From positions 868,001-932,000 of the forward strand of contig NZ_JAPENL010000001.1 of assembly GCF_026342015.1 (NCBI RefSeq): a DNA stretch of 64,000 nucleotides, read 5' to 3'. Below, one piece after another: positions 42,345-51,947 of the stretch. Each line of letters begins with the position of its first letter. The first letter of the stretch is position 1. Below the pieces are notes generated by a model. The model was not told the DNA's origin. It made no database searches and worked only from the letters and a program-made list of their open reading frames with translations. This DNA comes from Micromonospora lupini (GTDB lineage Bacteria; Actinomycetota; Actinomycetes; Mycobacteriales; Micromonosporaceae). Made by a program: the position numbers and the translations under genes.

Positions 42345-43289
42345 TCAGCCATCCGCCTGCTCGGCGTGTGACGTCCGCCGGGATCGGCCGGTCCGCCCGC
42401 GAGGTGGCGGGACCACGTCGGCGCCGACCGACGGTGCGACGCCGTCGGCGCCGAGGGTCGGCGCCGGGGTCGCGTCCTGCGGAGTCGGCGCGGACACCGG
42501 GCCCTGCGCGCCGGGCGCAGGCGCGGGCAGCGTGGTCGGCATCGGCGCAGGCCGCATGGCCGGCGTGGTCGGCGCGGACACCGGGCCCGGAACGCCGGGC
42601 GCAGACACAGGCTCGGGCCGCGTGGTCGGCGCGGACACCGGGCCCGGAACGCCGGGCGCAGACACTGGCTCGGGCCGCGTGCTCGGCGCGGACACCGGGC
42701 CCGGGACGCCCGGCGCCCGGGTCGGGACGGTGCCGTCGGATGGCGGCGCGGTCGCCGTCTGCCGGTCCAGGAGGGTGGCCAGCCGCCGCAGCCCACGGTG
42801 GGCGGCGGTCCGGACGGCTCCGGCCCGACGCCCCAGCACCCGACCGGCCGACTCCGCGTCCAACCCGATCACGGCCCGCAGCAGGACGGCCTCAGCCTCA
42901 CGCGGCGGCAGCGTGGCGATCAACGCCAGGGCCGCCTCGGTGCTTATCGTCTCGCCGGCCCGCTCGGCGGTGTCGCCGTCGCCTGCCAACTCGGTGAGCG
43001 CCTGCACGGGGACCGGCAGCGACGGTCGTCGACGCAGCCGGCGCAGATGGTCCATGGCCCGGTTACGGGCGATGGTGACCGTCCAGGCGCGGAACTCACC
43101 GCCGGTGAAGTGGGGCAGGTCGCGGGAGATCTGCAACCAGGTCTCCGACGCGACGTCCTCGGCGTCCGCGCCGACCAGGGCGGTCAGGTAGCGCAGCAGA
43201 CCCGGCTGGAGACTGCGGTAGAGGAAGCGGAAGGCGTCCTCGTCACCGGCCTGCGCGGCGGTGACCGCCTCGGACAGTTCGCCGGTCAT
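42345..43289 (-). CDS. ECF-type RNA polymerase sigma factor with Pro-rich repeat tail
   Basis: A 314-residue protein. Region 2 (about 10-80) includes FLYRSLQPGLLRYLTALVGADAEDVASET cut here by its helix boundaries, and region 4 (about 125-175) includes LPPREAEAVLLRAVIGLDAE. The last about 140 residues are a Pro/Ala/Ser tail with a 19-residue repeat (TRPEPVSAPGVPGPVSAPT). The ATG at 43289 begins the conserved part (MTGELSEAVTAAQAGDEDAF); the frame is open a further 237 nt upstream, so a longer start cannot be excluded. The next gene encodes a membrane protein that may control it. Confidence 0.85.
   Translation of the reverse strand: MTGELSEAVTAAQAGDEDAFRFLYRSLQPGLLRYLTALVGADAEDVASETWLQISRDLPHFTGGEFRAWTVTIARNRAMDHLRRLRRRPSLPVPVQALTELAGDGDTAERAGETISTEAALALIATLPPREAEAVLLRAVIGLDAESAGRVLGRRAGAVRTAAHRGLRRLATLLDRQTATAPPSDGTVPTRAPGVPGPVSAPSTRPEPVSAPGVPGPVSAPTTRPEPVSAPGVPGPVSAPTTPAMRPAPMPTTLPAPAPGAQGPVSAPTPQDATPAPTLGADGVAPSVGADVVPPPRGRTGRSRRTSHAEQADG
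42560..42715 (-). repeat. 57-bp repeats in the sigma-factor tail
   Basis: Two full near-identical 57-bp units (19 codons) with partial copies on both sides. They encode the PVSAPGVPGP-type tail repeat of the ECF sigma factor. Confidence 0.75.
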
Positions 43290-43809
43290 CCGCGGCCCAC
43301 GGGTCGCCCACGGCGGCGGCCCGGTACGACGTGCCGCGCCGACGACGTCCGCGCGCGAACCGTCGCCCCCACCGGCTCCCGCACTCGCACCGCCTCCACC
43401 GAATCCGCTTCGCGCCCGCGTCCGGGCCGGCCGGGGCGTCCGCGCCGGCGCGAGGGCTCGCGACGCACGGTCCGCCGGGCGGCCCCGAGCCGGGCTAACG
43501 GTAGGAGGGGACCCTCGGAGCGACAAGTCGGGATCGCGTCACGGAAGAGTGACAATTATCAAGCCGTCCGTCCGGCGTGCCGCCGTAACAGGTGTGAACC
43601 ACCCGACGCTCCCCGGGCCGGGAGACGGCCCGCGGCGACGATCCGGCAAGCGTACGCCGGGATGTGTCGGGTTTTGTCACGCGCCGTCGTCAATCCGTCA
43701 CAGATCGGGCCGCGTCCACACAGGTCAGACCGGACGGACCGCCCGAGGCGACCACCTGGCGGATCAACCGCGACGCGCCGATGCCGGCCACTCTGGGTAC
43801 GGTAATGCT
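43290..43809. other. 520-bp divergent intergenic region
   Basis: Lies between the ECF sigma factor and the Ser/Thr kinase. The first 237 bp are open in the sigma frame. The part from 43530 to 43700 is less GC-rich and probably carries promoters for both genes. TACGGT at 43797-43802 lies 7 nt before the kinase GTG and could be the -10 of a leaderless transcript. No gene is seen. Confidence 0.45.
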
Positions 43810-45192
43810 GTGTTGTCATCGGAGGTCGTGCTCAGCGGGCGGTACCGCCTGGACGAACGTGTCGCCACCGGCGGCATGGGCGACGTCTGGCGTGCCTCGG
43901 ACCTGGTCCTCGGCCGACAGGTCGCGGTCAAGGTCCTGCTGCCGGCGCTGGTCTCCGACCCGGACTTCATCGCCCGTTTCCGGGCCGAGGCACGGATCAT
44001 GGCAGCTCTGCGGCACCCCGGCATCGTGCAGGTGTACGACTGCGGCGAGGACGACCTGCCCGACGGCGGTCGGGCGGACTACCTGGTCATGGAGTTCGTC
44101 GAGGGTGAGCCGCTGTCCAAGCGGATCGAGGCGGCCGGTCGGCTCGACGTGGCCGAGACGATGTCGATCGTGGCCCAGGCGGCGCACGCCCTGAGCGCGG
44201 CGCACCGCGGCGGCATCGTGCACCGCGACGTCAAGCCGAGCAACCTGCTGGTCCAGGAGGACGGCACTGTCGTCCTGGTCGATTTCGGTGTCGCCAGGTC
44301 CACGAACGTGACGAGCATCACCAGCACCAACGCGGTGCCCGGCACCGCTCTCTACATGGCGCCGGAGCAGGCCGCCGGTCGTCCGGTCAGCGGCGCCACC
44401 GACATCTACGCGCTCGGCGCGGTCGCGTACTGCTGCCTCACCGGCGGTCCGCCGTTCACCGGGGACAACCCGCTCCAGGTCGCCATCCGGCACCTGGACG
44501 ACGAGCCGCCGGAGATGCCGCACGACATCCCGGAGGCGGTCCGCGCCCTGGTGTCGCGGGCCCTCGCGAAGGATCCGCTGGACCGCTTCACCAGCGGCTC
44601 GGCGATGGCCGAGGCCGCCCGCACCGCGGTCACCGGCGGCGAGCCGCCCACGGCGATGGCGACGGCGGCGTCGGTCCCGCTGCGGGAGGCCGGGCCGGGC
44701 ACCCGCACCGACGTGCCGGCCGGCGCGGCGGTGGCGGGCACGGCGGACGGCGGACGGCAACGACGTCGCGGGCCACTTGTCGGCGCGGCGGCCGCGATGC
44801 TTGTCGCCCTGATCGGCCTGGGGGCGGCACTGGGCGCGGCGCGCAACACAGGCGACGAGGAGCCGGCCGTCAACCTGCCGACGACCTCCGCGACGCAGGG
44901 GCCGACCGGGCAGCCGGAGCTGCCGGCAGCGAACGAGCAGGTCACCGACGACCCACAGCGCCCCAACCGGCCGACAGTCCCGGACGCCACCGTGTCGGCG
45001 TCGGCAAGCGTCACGCCGAGCGTGCAGCCCTCCCAGTCGTCCAGCCCGCCGTCGGCGTCGCCGAGCGCCACCACCGCGCCGCCGCCAAGTGACCCGCCGA
45101 AGACCGACCCGCCGAAGACCGACCCGCCCCCGACCGATCCGCCCCCCACGACGTCGCCGCCGACGGTTCCGGAGGACCCGGTGGGCGGCTGA
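43810..45192 (+). CDS. Eukaryotic-type Ser/Thr protein kinase (PknB-like), single TM
   Basis: A 460-residue kinase. It has the Gly loop VATGGMGDVWRA, Lys in VAVKVLLPA (about 41), catalytic HRDVKPSNLLV, VDFGVAR, and GTALYMAPEQ (activation segment). One TM helix at about 317-338 is followed by an extracellular Pro/Thr/Ser-rich tail with PPKTDPPKTDPPPTDPPP; no PASTA domains are present. It likely senses envelope cues. The GTG at 43810 lacks a ribosome site and may be read from a leaderless transcript. Confidence 0.94.
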   Translation: MLSSEVVLSGRYRLDERVATGGMGDVWRASDLVLGRQVAVKVLLPALVSDPDFIARFRAEARIMAALRHPGIVQVYDCGEDDLPDGGRADYLVMEFVEGEPLSKRIEAAGRLDVAETMSIVAQAAHALSAAHRGGIVHRDVKPSNLLVQEDGTVVLVDFGVARSTNVTSITSTNAVPGTALYMAPEQAAGRPVSGATDIYALGAVAYCCLTGGPPFTGDNPLQVAIRHLDDEPPEMPHDIPEAVRALVSRALAKDPLDRFTSGSAMAEAARTAVTGGEPPTAMATAASVPLREAGPGTRTDVPAGAAVAGTADGGRQRRRGPLVGAAAAMLVALIGLGAALGAARNTGDEEPAVNLPTTSATQGPTGQPELPAANEQVTDDPQRPNRPTVPDATVSASASVTPSVQPSQSSSPPSASPSATTAPPPSDPPKTDPPKTDPPPTDPPPTTSPPTVPEDPVGG

Positions 45193-45296
45193 CCCGTCGG
45201 CCCCACCAGCACCGATATCCCCAAAACGGACTTACGCCGCCGAAGACCCCTCTAGGCTCTCAGCAGGTCATTTCACCATCTGCCGTGGGAGCCCGG

Positions 45297-46559
45297 GTGA
45301 GCGCTGAGAAGCTGGTCGTGATCGGCCAGGGGTACGTCGGACTGCCGCTGGCCATGCGCGCCGTCGAGGCGGGCCTGGACGTCGTCGGCCTCGACGTCGA
45401 CGCCGACCGGGTGAAGCGGCTCGCGTCCGGTGAGTCCTTCGTGGAGGACATCCCCACCGACCGGCTGGGCCGCGCGCTGGGCAGCGGTCGGTACCGCCCC
45501 AGCACGGAGTACACCGACGCCGAGGGTTTCGACATCTGCGTCATCACCGTGCCCACCCCGCTGCGCGACGGCACCCCGGACCTGAGCTTCGTCGAGCAGG
45601 CAGGCGTCGGCATCGGCCCGTACGTGCGGCCGGAAAGCACGGTGATCCTGGAGTCGACCACCTATCCGGGGACGACTGAGGAGCTGCTCCGACCGCTGCT
45701 GGAGTTGGCCAGCGGACTGACCAGCCCCGGTGACTTCCACCTCGGCTACAGCCCGGAGCGGATCGACCCGGGGAACCCGACCTGGCGACTGGAGAACACC
45801 CCGAAGGTGGTGTCCGGTGTCGACTCGGTGTCGCTGGCCCGGGTGCAGGGGTTCTACCAGCGCCTCGTGGAGCGCACAGTCGCGGTGGACTCCACGAGGG
45901 TCGCCGAGCTGACCAAGCTGATCGAGAACACGTTCCGCCAGGTCAACATCGCGCTGATCAACGAGCTGACGATGCTCTCGCACCACCTGGACATCGACGT
46001 CTGGCAGGCGATCGACGCCGCCGAGACCAAGCCGTTCGGGTTCCTGCCGTTCCGGCCCGGCCCCGGCGTCGGCGGGCACTGCCTGCCGATCGACCCGTGC
46101 TACCTGTCCTGGCAGGTCAAACGGCGTCTCGGCAGGCAGTTCCGGTTCATCGAGCTGGCCAACGACATCAACCACGAGATGCCCGAGCACGTGGCGCAGC
46201 GGATCATGGCGGGCCTGAACCGGGCCGGCCGGGCGGTGAGCGGCGCCCGACTGCTGCTGCTCGGGCTCGCGTACAAGAAGAACACGGGCGACATGCGGGA
46301 CTCCCCCGCCGTCGACGTGGCCCGCCGGTTGCAGGCCCTCGGCGCCGAGGTCCACGCGGTCGAACCGTACGCGGAGGCCCACCAGATCCCCGCCGGGGTG
46401 ACAGTCGTCGGGCTCACCGAGCGGGAGGTGCGGGCCGCGGACGCGGTGGTGGTGGTCACCGACCACGACAGCTTCGACTACGACCTGGTGGTCCGGCACG
46501 CCCGCTACGTCTTCGACACCCGCAACCGGTGCGTCGGCGAGATGGTGGAGCGCCTCTAG
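45297..46559 (+). CDS. Nucleotide-sugar dehydrogenase (UDP-GlcNAc/ManNAc or UDP-Glc dehydrogenase family)
   Basis: A 420-residue NAD-dependent enzyme that oxidises C6 of a nucleotide sugar to a uronate. The N-terminal Rossmann motif is VIGQGYVGLPLA, then CVITVPTPLRDG and ESTTYPGTTEE. The catalytic Cys lies in GPGVGGHCLPIDPCYL, and LIENTFRQVNIALINEL is the family's central helix. The motif form is closer to WbpA/TviB than to UDP-glucose dehydrogenases. The GTG at 45297 has GGGAG upstream. It may feed exopolysaccharide synthesis, though it is 11 kb from those genes. Confidence 0.94.
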   Translation: MSAEKLVVIGQGYVGLPLAMRAVEAGLDVVGLDVDADRVKRLASGESFVEDIPTDRLGRALGSGRYRPSTEYTDAEGFDICVITVPTPLRDGTPDLSFVEQAGVGIGPYVRPESTVILESTTYPGTTEELLRPLLELASGLTSPGDFHLGYSPERIDPGNPTWRLENTPKVVSGVDSVSLARVQGFYQRLVERTVAVDSTRVAELTKLIENTFRQVNIALINELTMLSHHLDIDVWQAIDAAETKPFGFLPFRPGPGVGGHCLPIDPCYLSWQVKRRLGRQFRFIELANDINHEMPEHVAQRIMAGLNRAGRAVSGARLLLLGLAYKKNTGDMRDSPAVDVARRLQALGAEVHAVEPYAEAHQIPAGVTVVGLTEREVRAADAVVVVTDHDSFDYDLVVRHARYVFDTRNRCVGEMVERL

Positions 46560-46572
46560 ACCCGGCACCGCT

Positions 46573-46610
46573 GGCCGGTCCCGCCGCCGGGGTAGACGGC
46601 GGGACCGGCC
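46573..46610. terminator. Bidirectional terminator hairpin
   Basis: A perfect 14-bp stem (GGCCGGTCCCGCCG and its complement) with a 10-nt loop lies between the convergent dehydrogenase and ABC permease genes. Confidence 0.8.
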
Positions 46611-46644
46611 GGCGGATGTCCGTCCGAGAGCCGCAGGCCCGGGA

Positions 46645-49131
46645 TCACGTTTCGGCGAGCGCCTCGACGACGGGCCGCGACAATGCCCGGCGGGCCGGCA
46701 GCACCGAGGCGACCAGGGCTGCCAGCACGGCCACGCCGAGGATCAGCCCGAGCTGGCCGAGCGGCAGCACCACGTGGAAGTCCCCACCGAGGCGGGCCAG
46801 CAGGGCCATCGCCGCGGCGCTGACGCCGGTGCCCAGCCCGATGCCGAGCACCGCGCCGACGAGCGCCATCAGGATCGCCTCGACCGCGAGCATGGCCCGC
46901 ATCCGGGCCCGGGTCAGACCGACCGCCCGCAGCACCGCGTTCTCCCGGGTGCGCTCGACGACCGACAGGCTCAGCGTGTTCGCCACGCCGACCAGGGCGA
47001 TCACCACGGCCAGGCCGAGCAGCGCGGTGACGAAGGCCAGCAGCATGTCGACAGTGCCGGTGAGCATCTTCTTGTACGCGCCCTGGTCCATCAGGTTCAC
47101 CGTCGGATAGCGGGCGAGCACGGCCTCGATCGCGGCGCGGGCCTGTTCGGCGCTGACGCCGTCGGCGGGGTCGATCTCGGCCAGGAAGCCCCGCTCGCGG
47201 GGGAAGAGCGCGGTGAAGTCGGCGTCGTCCAGGTCGATGACGTGCCCCTCGGGCGCCGAGGTGGCGACCATTGCCGGCGCGTCGTCGGCGACCACCGCCG
47301 CCACCCGGAACTGCCGCCCCGCGATGGTGACCGGGGAGCCGACCTGCCAGTCGCGCGCCCGCGCCAGCTCCCGGTGCACCAGGACCTGCCCCGGCCCGAG
47401 CCGTCCGACGTCGCCGGCGAGCACCGCGGTAAGCGTCCGACCGACAAGCGCCGGGTGGGCGGCTCGGACCTCGATGTCGCCGGTGACGGTGCTTCGCTGC
47501 TCGTGCACCACACCCAGCTCGGGCCGCGCGGCCAACTCCCCGGCGAGCGCGGCGGGCAGGTTCTGACCGATGCCGCTGACCACGAAGTCCGTTCCGATCT
47601 CGGCGTCGACGCTGCGTTCGATGCCGTCCTTGGTGCTGCGCGCGCCTACCACGAACGCCGACACCAGTCCGATCCCGATCACCAGGGCGGTCGCCGTGGC
47701 GGCGATCCGGCGCGGATTGCGGACCGCGTTGGCCACCGCCAGGCCGACTGTCATGCCGAACAGCAGGCGGGCCGGCCACCCGATCACCCGGACCAGCGCC
47801 GGAACGAGCACCGGCCCGAACAGCACGATCCCGAAGAACGCCAGCACGCCGCCGACGGCCACGAGCAGCACCTGACCGGCGCTGGCCGCGCCGGCGAGGG
47901 CCGCGACGCCGGCGCCGAGCACCACCGCGCCGACGATCAGGCGTAGCCGACCGGCGCCCCGACTGGGCTGCACCGCCGCGTCGGTGAGCGCGGCCACCGG
48001 GGCGATCCGGGTCCCCCGCCAGGCCGGCAGCAGGGCGGCGGCCACGGTGAGCGCGGTGCCGAGCAGCAGGCTGGTCAGCACCGTCGAGCCGGCGACGGTA
48101 AGCCCACCGGAGAACGGCACGTCCAGCCGGGACATCAGCAGCCGCATGCCGGCGGCGAGGGCCACCCCGAGCAGCACCCCCAGCACGGAGGCGACGAACC
48201 CGACGAGCGCGGACTCCAGCAGGGCGGCCCGGAAGACCTGCCCCCGGGTGGCGCCCACCAGGCGCAGCAGCGCGGTGCGCCTGGTGCGCTGCGCCAGCAC
48301 GATCGCGAAGGTGTTGGCGATCACGAAGCCGGCCACCACCACCGCGACCCCGACGAAGATGAGCAGCAGCATCATGAACTGGTTCAGGTCTCGGACCGCG
48401 TCGTCGACGGCCTCGTCGAGGATCTGCTGACGGCCCTTCACGGTGGCGTCGGCGCCACCGACGGCCGCGTGCAGCCGGTCGGTAAGCACCGTCTCGGAGG
48501 TGCCCGGCCGGGCCGCCACCATGATCCGGTCGTACCCGCGCACGCCGCTGACCGTGATCGCGTCCGGCCCGACCAGGCCGATGAACGGTCCGCCGATGTC
48601 GCGGACGGTGCCTGCCACGTCGACGGTGCCGACCAGGGTGTACGGGCGGGCCGCGCCGCCGGTGCCGCCGATCTGGACCGGGGCGCCGAGGGTGAAACCC
48701 TCCTCGGCCACGGTGGGCGCGTCGAGCACCACCTCGCCCGCGCGGTCGGGCAGGTGGCCGGACACCACGTCGTACGAGCGCAGGGCCGTTTCGGTGGGGA
48801 TGGCGGCGAGCACGGCGTAGCCGAGCACCGGCCGGCCGTCGGCGCCGAGAACTCCGCCGGTGGCGGTCAGCTCCCCGGCCGCGGCGGCCACGCCGTCGAC
48901 GGCGCGGACCCGCTCGACAAGGCTCGCCGGCAGCGCCTTGCCGCCGCCGGGGTAGACGCCGAGGTCGGTGTGCCTGTCGAACGTGCCGGCCCGGTCGTAC
49001 GCGCCTGCGCGCATCCCGTCGACGAAGATCAGGGTGCCGGCGATGAACGCGACGCCGAGCACGACGGCCAGCGCGGAGAGCAGCATGCGCAGCGCCTCGG
49101 CGCGCAGCGAGCGCAGGGTCAATCGGATCAT
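46645..49131 (-). CDS. ABC transporter permease, FtsX/MacB type (828 aa), no ATPase alongside
   Basis: An 828-residue permease with two FtsX repeats: TM at about 15-35, periplasmic domain to about 250, TMs at about 260-390 and 415-500, second periplasmic domain and C-terminal TMs at about 700-820. It starts MIRLTLRSLRAEALRMLLSAL, typical of lipoprotein/antimicrobial-peptide transporters. These permeases usually pair with a MacB/LolD ATPase, but none is adjacent. The upstream neighbour is a two-component system, which often controls such exporters. Confidence 0.92.
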   Translation of the reverse strand: MIRLTLRSLRAEALRMLLSALAVVLGVAFIAGTLIFVDGMRAGAYDRAGTFDRHTDLGVYPGGGKALPASLVERVRAVDGVAAAAGELTATGGVLGADGRPVLGYAVLAAIPTETALRSYDVVSGHLPDRAGEVVLDAPTVAEEGFTLGAPVQIGGTGGAARPYTLVGTVDVAGTVRDIGGPFIGLVGPDAITVSGVRGYDRIMVAARPGTSETVLTDRLHAAVGGADATVKGRQQILDEAVDDAVRDLNQFMMLLLIFVGVAVVVAGFVIANTFAIVLAQRTRRTALLRLVGATRGQVFRAALLESALVGFVASVLGVLLGVALAAGMRLLMSRLDVPFSGGLTVAGSTVLTSLLLGTALTVAAALLPAWRGTRIAPVAALTDAAVQPSRGAGRLRLIVGAVVLGAGVAALAGAASAGQVLLVAVGGVLAFFGIVLFGPVLVPALVRVIGWPARLLFGMTVGLAVANAVRNPRRIAATATALVIGIGLVSAFVVGARSTKDGIERSVDAEIGTDFVVSGIGQNLPAALAGELAARPELGVVHEQRSTVTGDIEVRAAHPALVGRTLTAVLAGDVGRLGPGQVLVHRELARARDWQVGSPVTIAGRQFRVAAVVADDAPAMVATSAPEGHVIDLDDADFTALFPRERGFLAEIDPADGVSAEQARAAIEAVLARYPTVNLMDQGAYKKMLTGTVDMLLAFVTALLGLAVVIALVGVANTLSLSVVERTRENAVLRAVGLTRARMRAMLAVEAILMALVGAVLGIGLGTGVSAAAMALLARLGGDFHVVLPLGQLGLILGVAVLAALVASVLPARRALSRPVVEALAET

Positions 49132-49251
49132 GTGCGGGCTCCCGGTGCAGGCGCGGATCGGACCCCTCCGACGCTATGGCCGGTCCACCGGGATTGATCT
49201 CCACCTGCACGCTCGACACGTGTACGCCGCAGGTAGCGCCAGATCCGTCGG

Positions 49252-49273
49252 CCGTACGACCCGGGTCGTACGG
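49252..49273. terminator. Perfect 22-nt palindrome after the response-regulator gene
   Basis: CCGTACGACCC and its exact complement abut with no loop, 5 bp beyond the response-regulator stop. The position suggests termination, but an uninterrupted palindrome in the gap before the permease gene could also be a binding site. Confidence 0.5.
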
Positions 49274-49277
49274 CGGG

Positions 49278-49943
49278 TCACCGGCCGGGCGTGACCAGGC
49301 CGCTCTCGTACGCCAGCACGACCGCCTGGACCCGGTCGCGCAGGTGCAGCTTCGCCAGGATCCGCCCGACGTGGGTCTTCACCGTGGCCTCGGCCACGTG
49401 CGCCTTGGCGGCGATCTCGGCGTTGGACAGGCCCTGCGCGACAAGCAGCAGCACCTCCCGCTCCCGCTCGGTGAGCTGGGCCAGCCGGGGGTCGGCGGTC
49501 GGGCCGGCGCCGAGCTGGCCGGCGAAGCGGTCCAGCAGCCGTCGCGTGATCGACGGGGCGACCACCGAGTCGCCGGCCGCCACCACCCGGATCGCGTCCA
49601 GCAGCTCCTCCGGCGGGACGTTCTTGAGCAGGAAGCCGCTGGCGCCGGCCTGTAGCGCGGCGAACGCGTCCGCCTCGGTGTCGAAGGTGGTCAGCACCAG
49701 CACCCGGGGCGGACCTGACGGTCGGTCGGCGCAGAGCCGGCGGGTCGCCTCCACCCCGTCCATTGTCGGCATCCGGATGTCCATCACCACCACGTCGGCC
49801 TCGGTGCGGGCCAGCACCCGCAGGGCGTCCGCGCCGTCGATGGCCTCCCCGACCACCTCCAGGTCGGGCTGCGAACTCAGCACCATCCGGAAACCGGCGC
49901 GCACCAGCGCCTGGTCGTCCACGATCACCACCCGGACCGTCAT
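49278..49943 (-). CDS. NarL/FixJ-type response regulator
   Basis: A 221-residue regulator. The receiver domain (about 1-120) has VDDQALVRAG, the phospho-acceptor Asp55 in VVVMDIRMP, Thr in VLVLTTFD and Lys in GFLLKNVP. The LuxR helix-turn-helix (about 155-215) has LTEREREVLLLVAQGLSNAE. The ATG at 49943 overlaps the stop of the histidine kinase gene by 4 nt. It probably controls the permease gene next to it, among others. Confidence 0.95.
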   Translation of the reverse strand: MTVRVVIVDDQALVRAGFRMVLSSQPDLEVVGEAIDGADALRVLARTEADVVVMDIRMPTMDGVEATRRLCADRPSGPPRVLVLTTFDTEADAFAALQAGASGFLLKNVPPEELLDAIRVVAAGDSVVAPSITRRLLDRFAGQLGAGPTADPRLAQLTEREREVLLLVAQGLSNAEIAAKAHVAEATVKTHVGRILAKLHLRDRVQAVVLAYESGLVTPGR

Positions 49944-51145
49944 GCCGCGATCACCTCCGTTGCGGGTTCCGACGGTAGCGGTAGCTGGACCTCGACCTGC
50001 CAACCCCCGGTCGGCTGAGCGCCGGCGGTGAGGCTGCCGTCGTACACCGCCACCCTCTCGCGCATGCCGAGCAGACCGTGACCGCCGGGCGGCGCCGGGC
50101 TGACCGCCGGGCGGCCCCGGCCGTCGTCGACGACCCGGACCACGACGGTGTCGGCGGTGTACGTCAGCGTGACGTCGACGGTGGCCCCGACGCCCGCGTG
50201 TTTGAGCGCGTTGGTGAGCGCCTCCTGCACCACGCGGTAGACGGTCAGTTCCAGGCCCGGTGGCAGGGCCGGCTGCGCGCCGGTGGCGGCGTCGTGGACG
50301 CGCAGCCCGGCGTCGCGGAAGCGGGCCAGCAGGTCGGGCAGCTCGGCCAGGGCCAGCCGCCGGTGCTCCGGGTCGGCGGCCACCACCGACCCGGCGGAGG
50401 GGCCGGCGTCGCGCAGGACGCCTACCAGCCGGCGCATCTCCTCCAGGGCCGCGCGGCCGGTGTCGGCGACCACCTTCACGGCGGTGCGGGCCTGCTCGGG
50501 GTCGCGGTCGAGCATGAACCGCGCCCCGTCCGCCTGGACGATCATCACGGCCATGCTGTGCGCCACCACGTCGTGCAGCTCCCGGGCGATGCGGGTGCGC
50601 TCCTCGGCGACGGCGGCCCGGGACTCGGCCTCCCGCTCGCGCTCCAGGGTGGTGGCGCGCTCCTCCAGGCTGAGCACGTAGAGGCGGCGGGTCCGGACGT
50701 TCAGCGCGACGAGCCAGACCGCGCCGGTGACGAGCGCGTACCACAGCGCGCTCACCCACCAGTTGATGACGCCGGGGGTCTGCGCGGCGGCGAGCAGCAC
50801 GCCCACGGCGGCGACCGCGCCGGCGAGCACGCCGTCGCGCAGGCGTTTGCCGTACTTGACGACGCTGTAGAGCGCGATGAGCGCGGCGACGTCGAAAGCG
50901 AGCGGACCCCACCTGGCGATCACCTGGACCAGGGCGAGCGCCGCGACGACGACTGTCACGGCGCTCGGGTGGGTGCGGCGGAACAGCAGCGCCACCGCCA
51001 TGCCCACGCCGACGCCTGTGGCGGCCCACCCGCCGGGCTGGGCCACCGCCGAGGCGAGGCCGACGAACGCCACCATGGCGGAGACGGCCACGTCGAAGGC
51101 GACGCCGCGCAGGGGGCGGCCGAACAGCGTGCGTCTCACGGTCAC
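49940..51145 (-). CDS. Sensor histidine kinase, HisKA_3 family
   Basis: A 401-residue kinase with several N-terminal TM helices (about residues 15-145) and the HisKA_3 dimerisation motif ERTRIARELHDVVAHSMAV with His near residue 192. The HATPase_c domain (about 290-395) has VVQEALTNALKHA and VDDGRGR. It pairs with the NarL-type regulator through an overlapping stop/start. The GTG at 51145 is preferred to a TTG one codon earlier. The signal sensed is unknown. Confidence 0.94.
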   Translation of the reverse strand: MTVRRTLFGRPLRGVAFDVAVSAMVAFVGLASAVAQPGGWAATGVGVGMAVALLFRRTHPSAVTVVVAALALVQVIARWGPLAFDVAALIALYSVVKYGKRLRDGVLAGAVAAVGVLLAAAQTPGVINWWVSALWYALVTGAVWLVALNVRTRRLYVLSLEERATTLEREREAESRAAVAEERTRIARELHDVVAHSMAVMIVQADGARFMLDRDPEQARTAVKVVADTGRAALEEMRRLVGVLRDAGPSAGSVVAADPEHRRLALAELPDLLARFRDAGLRVHDAATGAQPALPPGLELTVYRVVQEALTNALKHAGVGATVDVTLTYTADTVVVRVVDDGRGRPAVSPAPPGGHGLLGMRERVAVYDGSLTAGAQPTGGWQVEVQLPLPSEPATEVIAA

Positions 51146-51188
51146 CAAGCGTACGTGTCGTGGCTGGTGGCGGCCGGCCGCCAGCGGG

Positions 51189-51890
51189 TCAGGGCGGGGT
51201 CAGCTCACGCAGGCGGGCGATCTCGATGGCCTGTTCGGTGGCGAGTGAGGTGGCCAGTTCGTTGAGGGTCGCATCGACGCCTACCGACAGCAGGTCGGTG
51301 GCCATGGTGACCGCGCCCTGGTGGTGGTCGGTCATCATCGCGATGAAGAGCCTGTCGAACTCGACGCCCCGGGCGGCGGTCAGCCGCTTCATCGCCTCGG
51401 GTGACTGCATCCCCCGCATCCCGGCGTGGTCGTGGCCGGGCGCCGTCTCGGGCAGGCCGCGGGTGGCGAGCCAGCCGCGCAGGACCTTGATCTCCGGGCC
51501 CTGGCCGGCGCGGATCCGGTCGGCGTAGGCGCGGATCCGGGGATCGGCGGCCCGCTCCTGGGCGAGGGCGCTCATCTCCAACGCCTGCTGGTGGTGCGGG
51601 ATCATCATCTGGACGTAGACGGTGTCCAGGCCGTTGTAGCGGGGCGGGCTGTCGTCGCGCACCTCCTGGGCGGACCGGGCGACCGCCGGCTCGCCGGGGC
51701 GGCCCGGCACGAGCACCGGCGGGGGCGGCGGGCCGGTCGGGCTGGCCGCCGTCGGGCTGGGCGACGCCGAGCGGGTCGAGGCCGCCGGCCGGCCGGGGTC
51801 GCCGGTGGCGCGGACAGCCAGCACCGCCAGCACCACAATGAGGGCCGCCGTTATGACGACGGCCAGTAACCGACCACGTCGGACGGTCAT
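51189..51890 (-). CDS. DUF305 family membrane-anchored protein
   Basis: A 233-residue protein. An N-terminal signal anchor (about 8-27) and Pro/Ser-rich linker precede the DUF305 domain, which has MMIPHHQQALEMSALA and MMTDHHQGAVTMATDLL, the two HHxxA metal-ligand-like motifs of the family. DUF305 proteins are ferritin-like and are often linked to copper or other metal handling. The ATG at 51890 follows GAGGGGGG. It is divergent from the LVIVD-repeat gene across a region with a CRP-type site. Confidence 0.92.
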   Translation of the reverse strand: MTVRRGRLLAVVITAALIVVLAVLAVRATGDPGRPAASTRSASPSPTAASPTGPPPPPVLVPGRPGEPAVARSAQEVRDDSPPRYNGLDTVYVQMMIPHHQQALEMSALAQERAADPRIRAYADRIRAGQGPEIKVLRGWLATRGLPETAPGHDHAGMRGMQSPEAMKRLTAARGVEFDRLFIAMMTDHHQGAVTMATDLLSVGVDATLNELATSLATEQAIEIARLRELTPP

Positions 51891-51947
51891 GCCGCACCCC
51901 CCTCAGGTCGAGGTCGCAGCGATCCTATCCATTGACGAGTCGACGCG

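Noticed and set aside
46556..49219. Very long open frame read in another minus-strand frame (about 887 codons)
   Set aside because: It overlaps the FtsX-type permease, is extremely Arg/Gly-rich and has no recognisable domain; long false frames are expected at this GC content.
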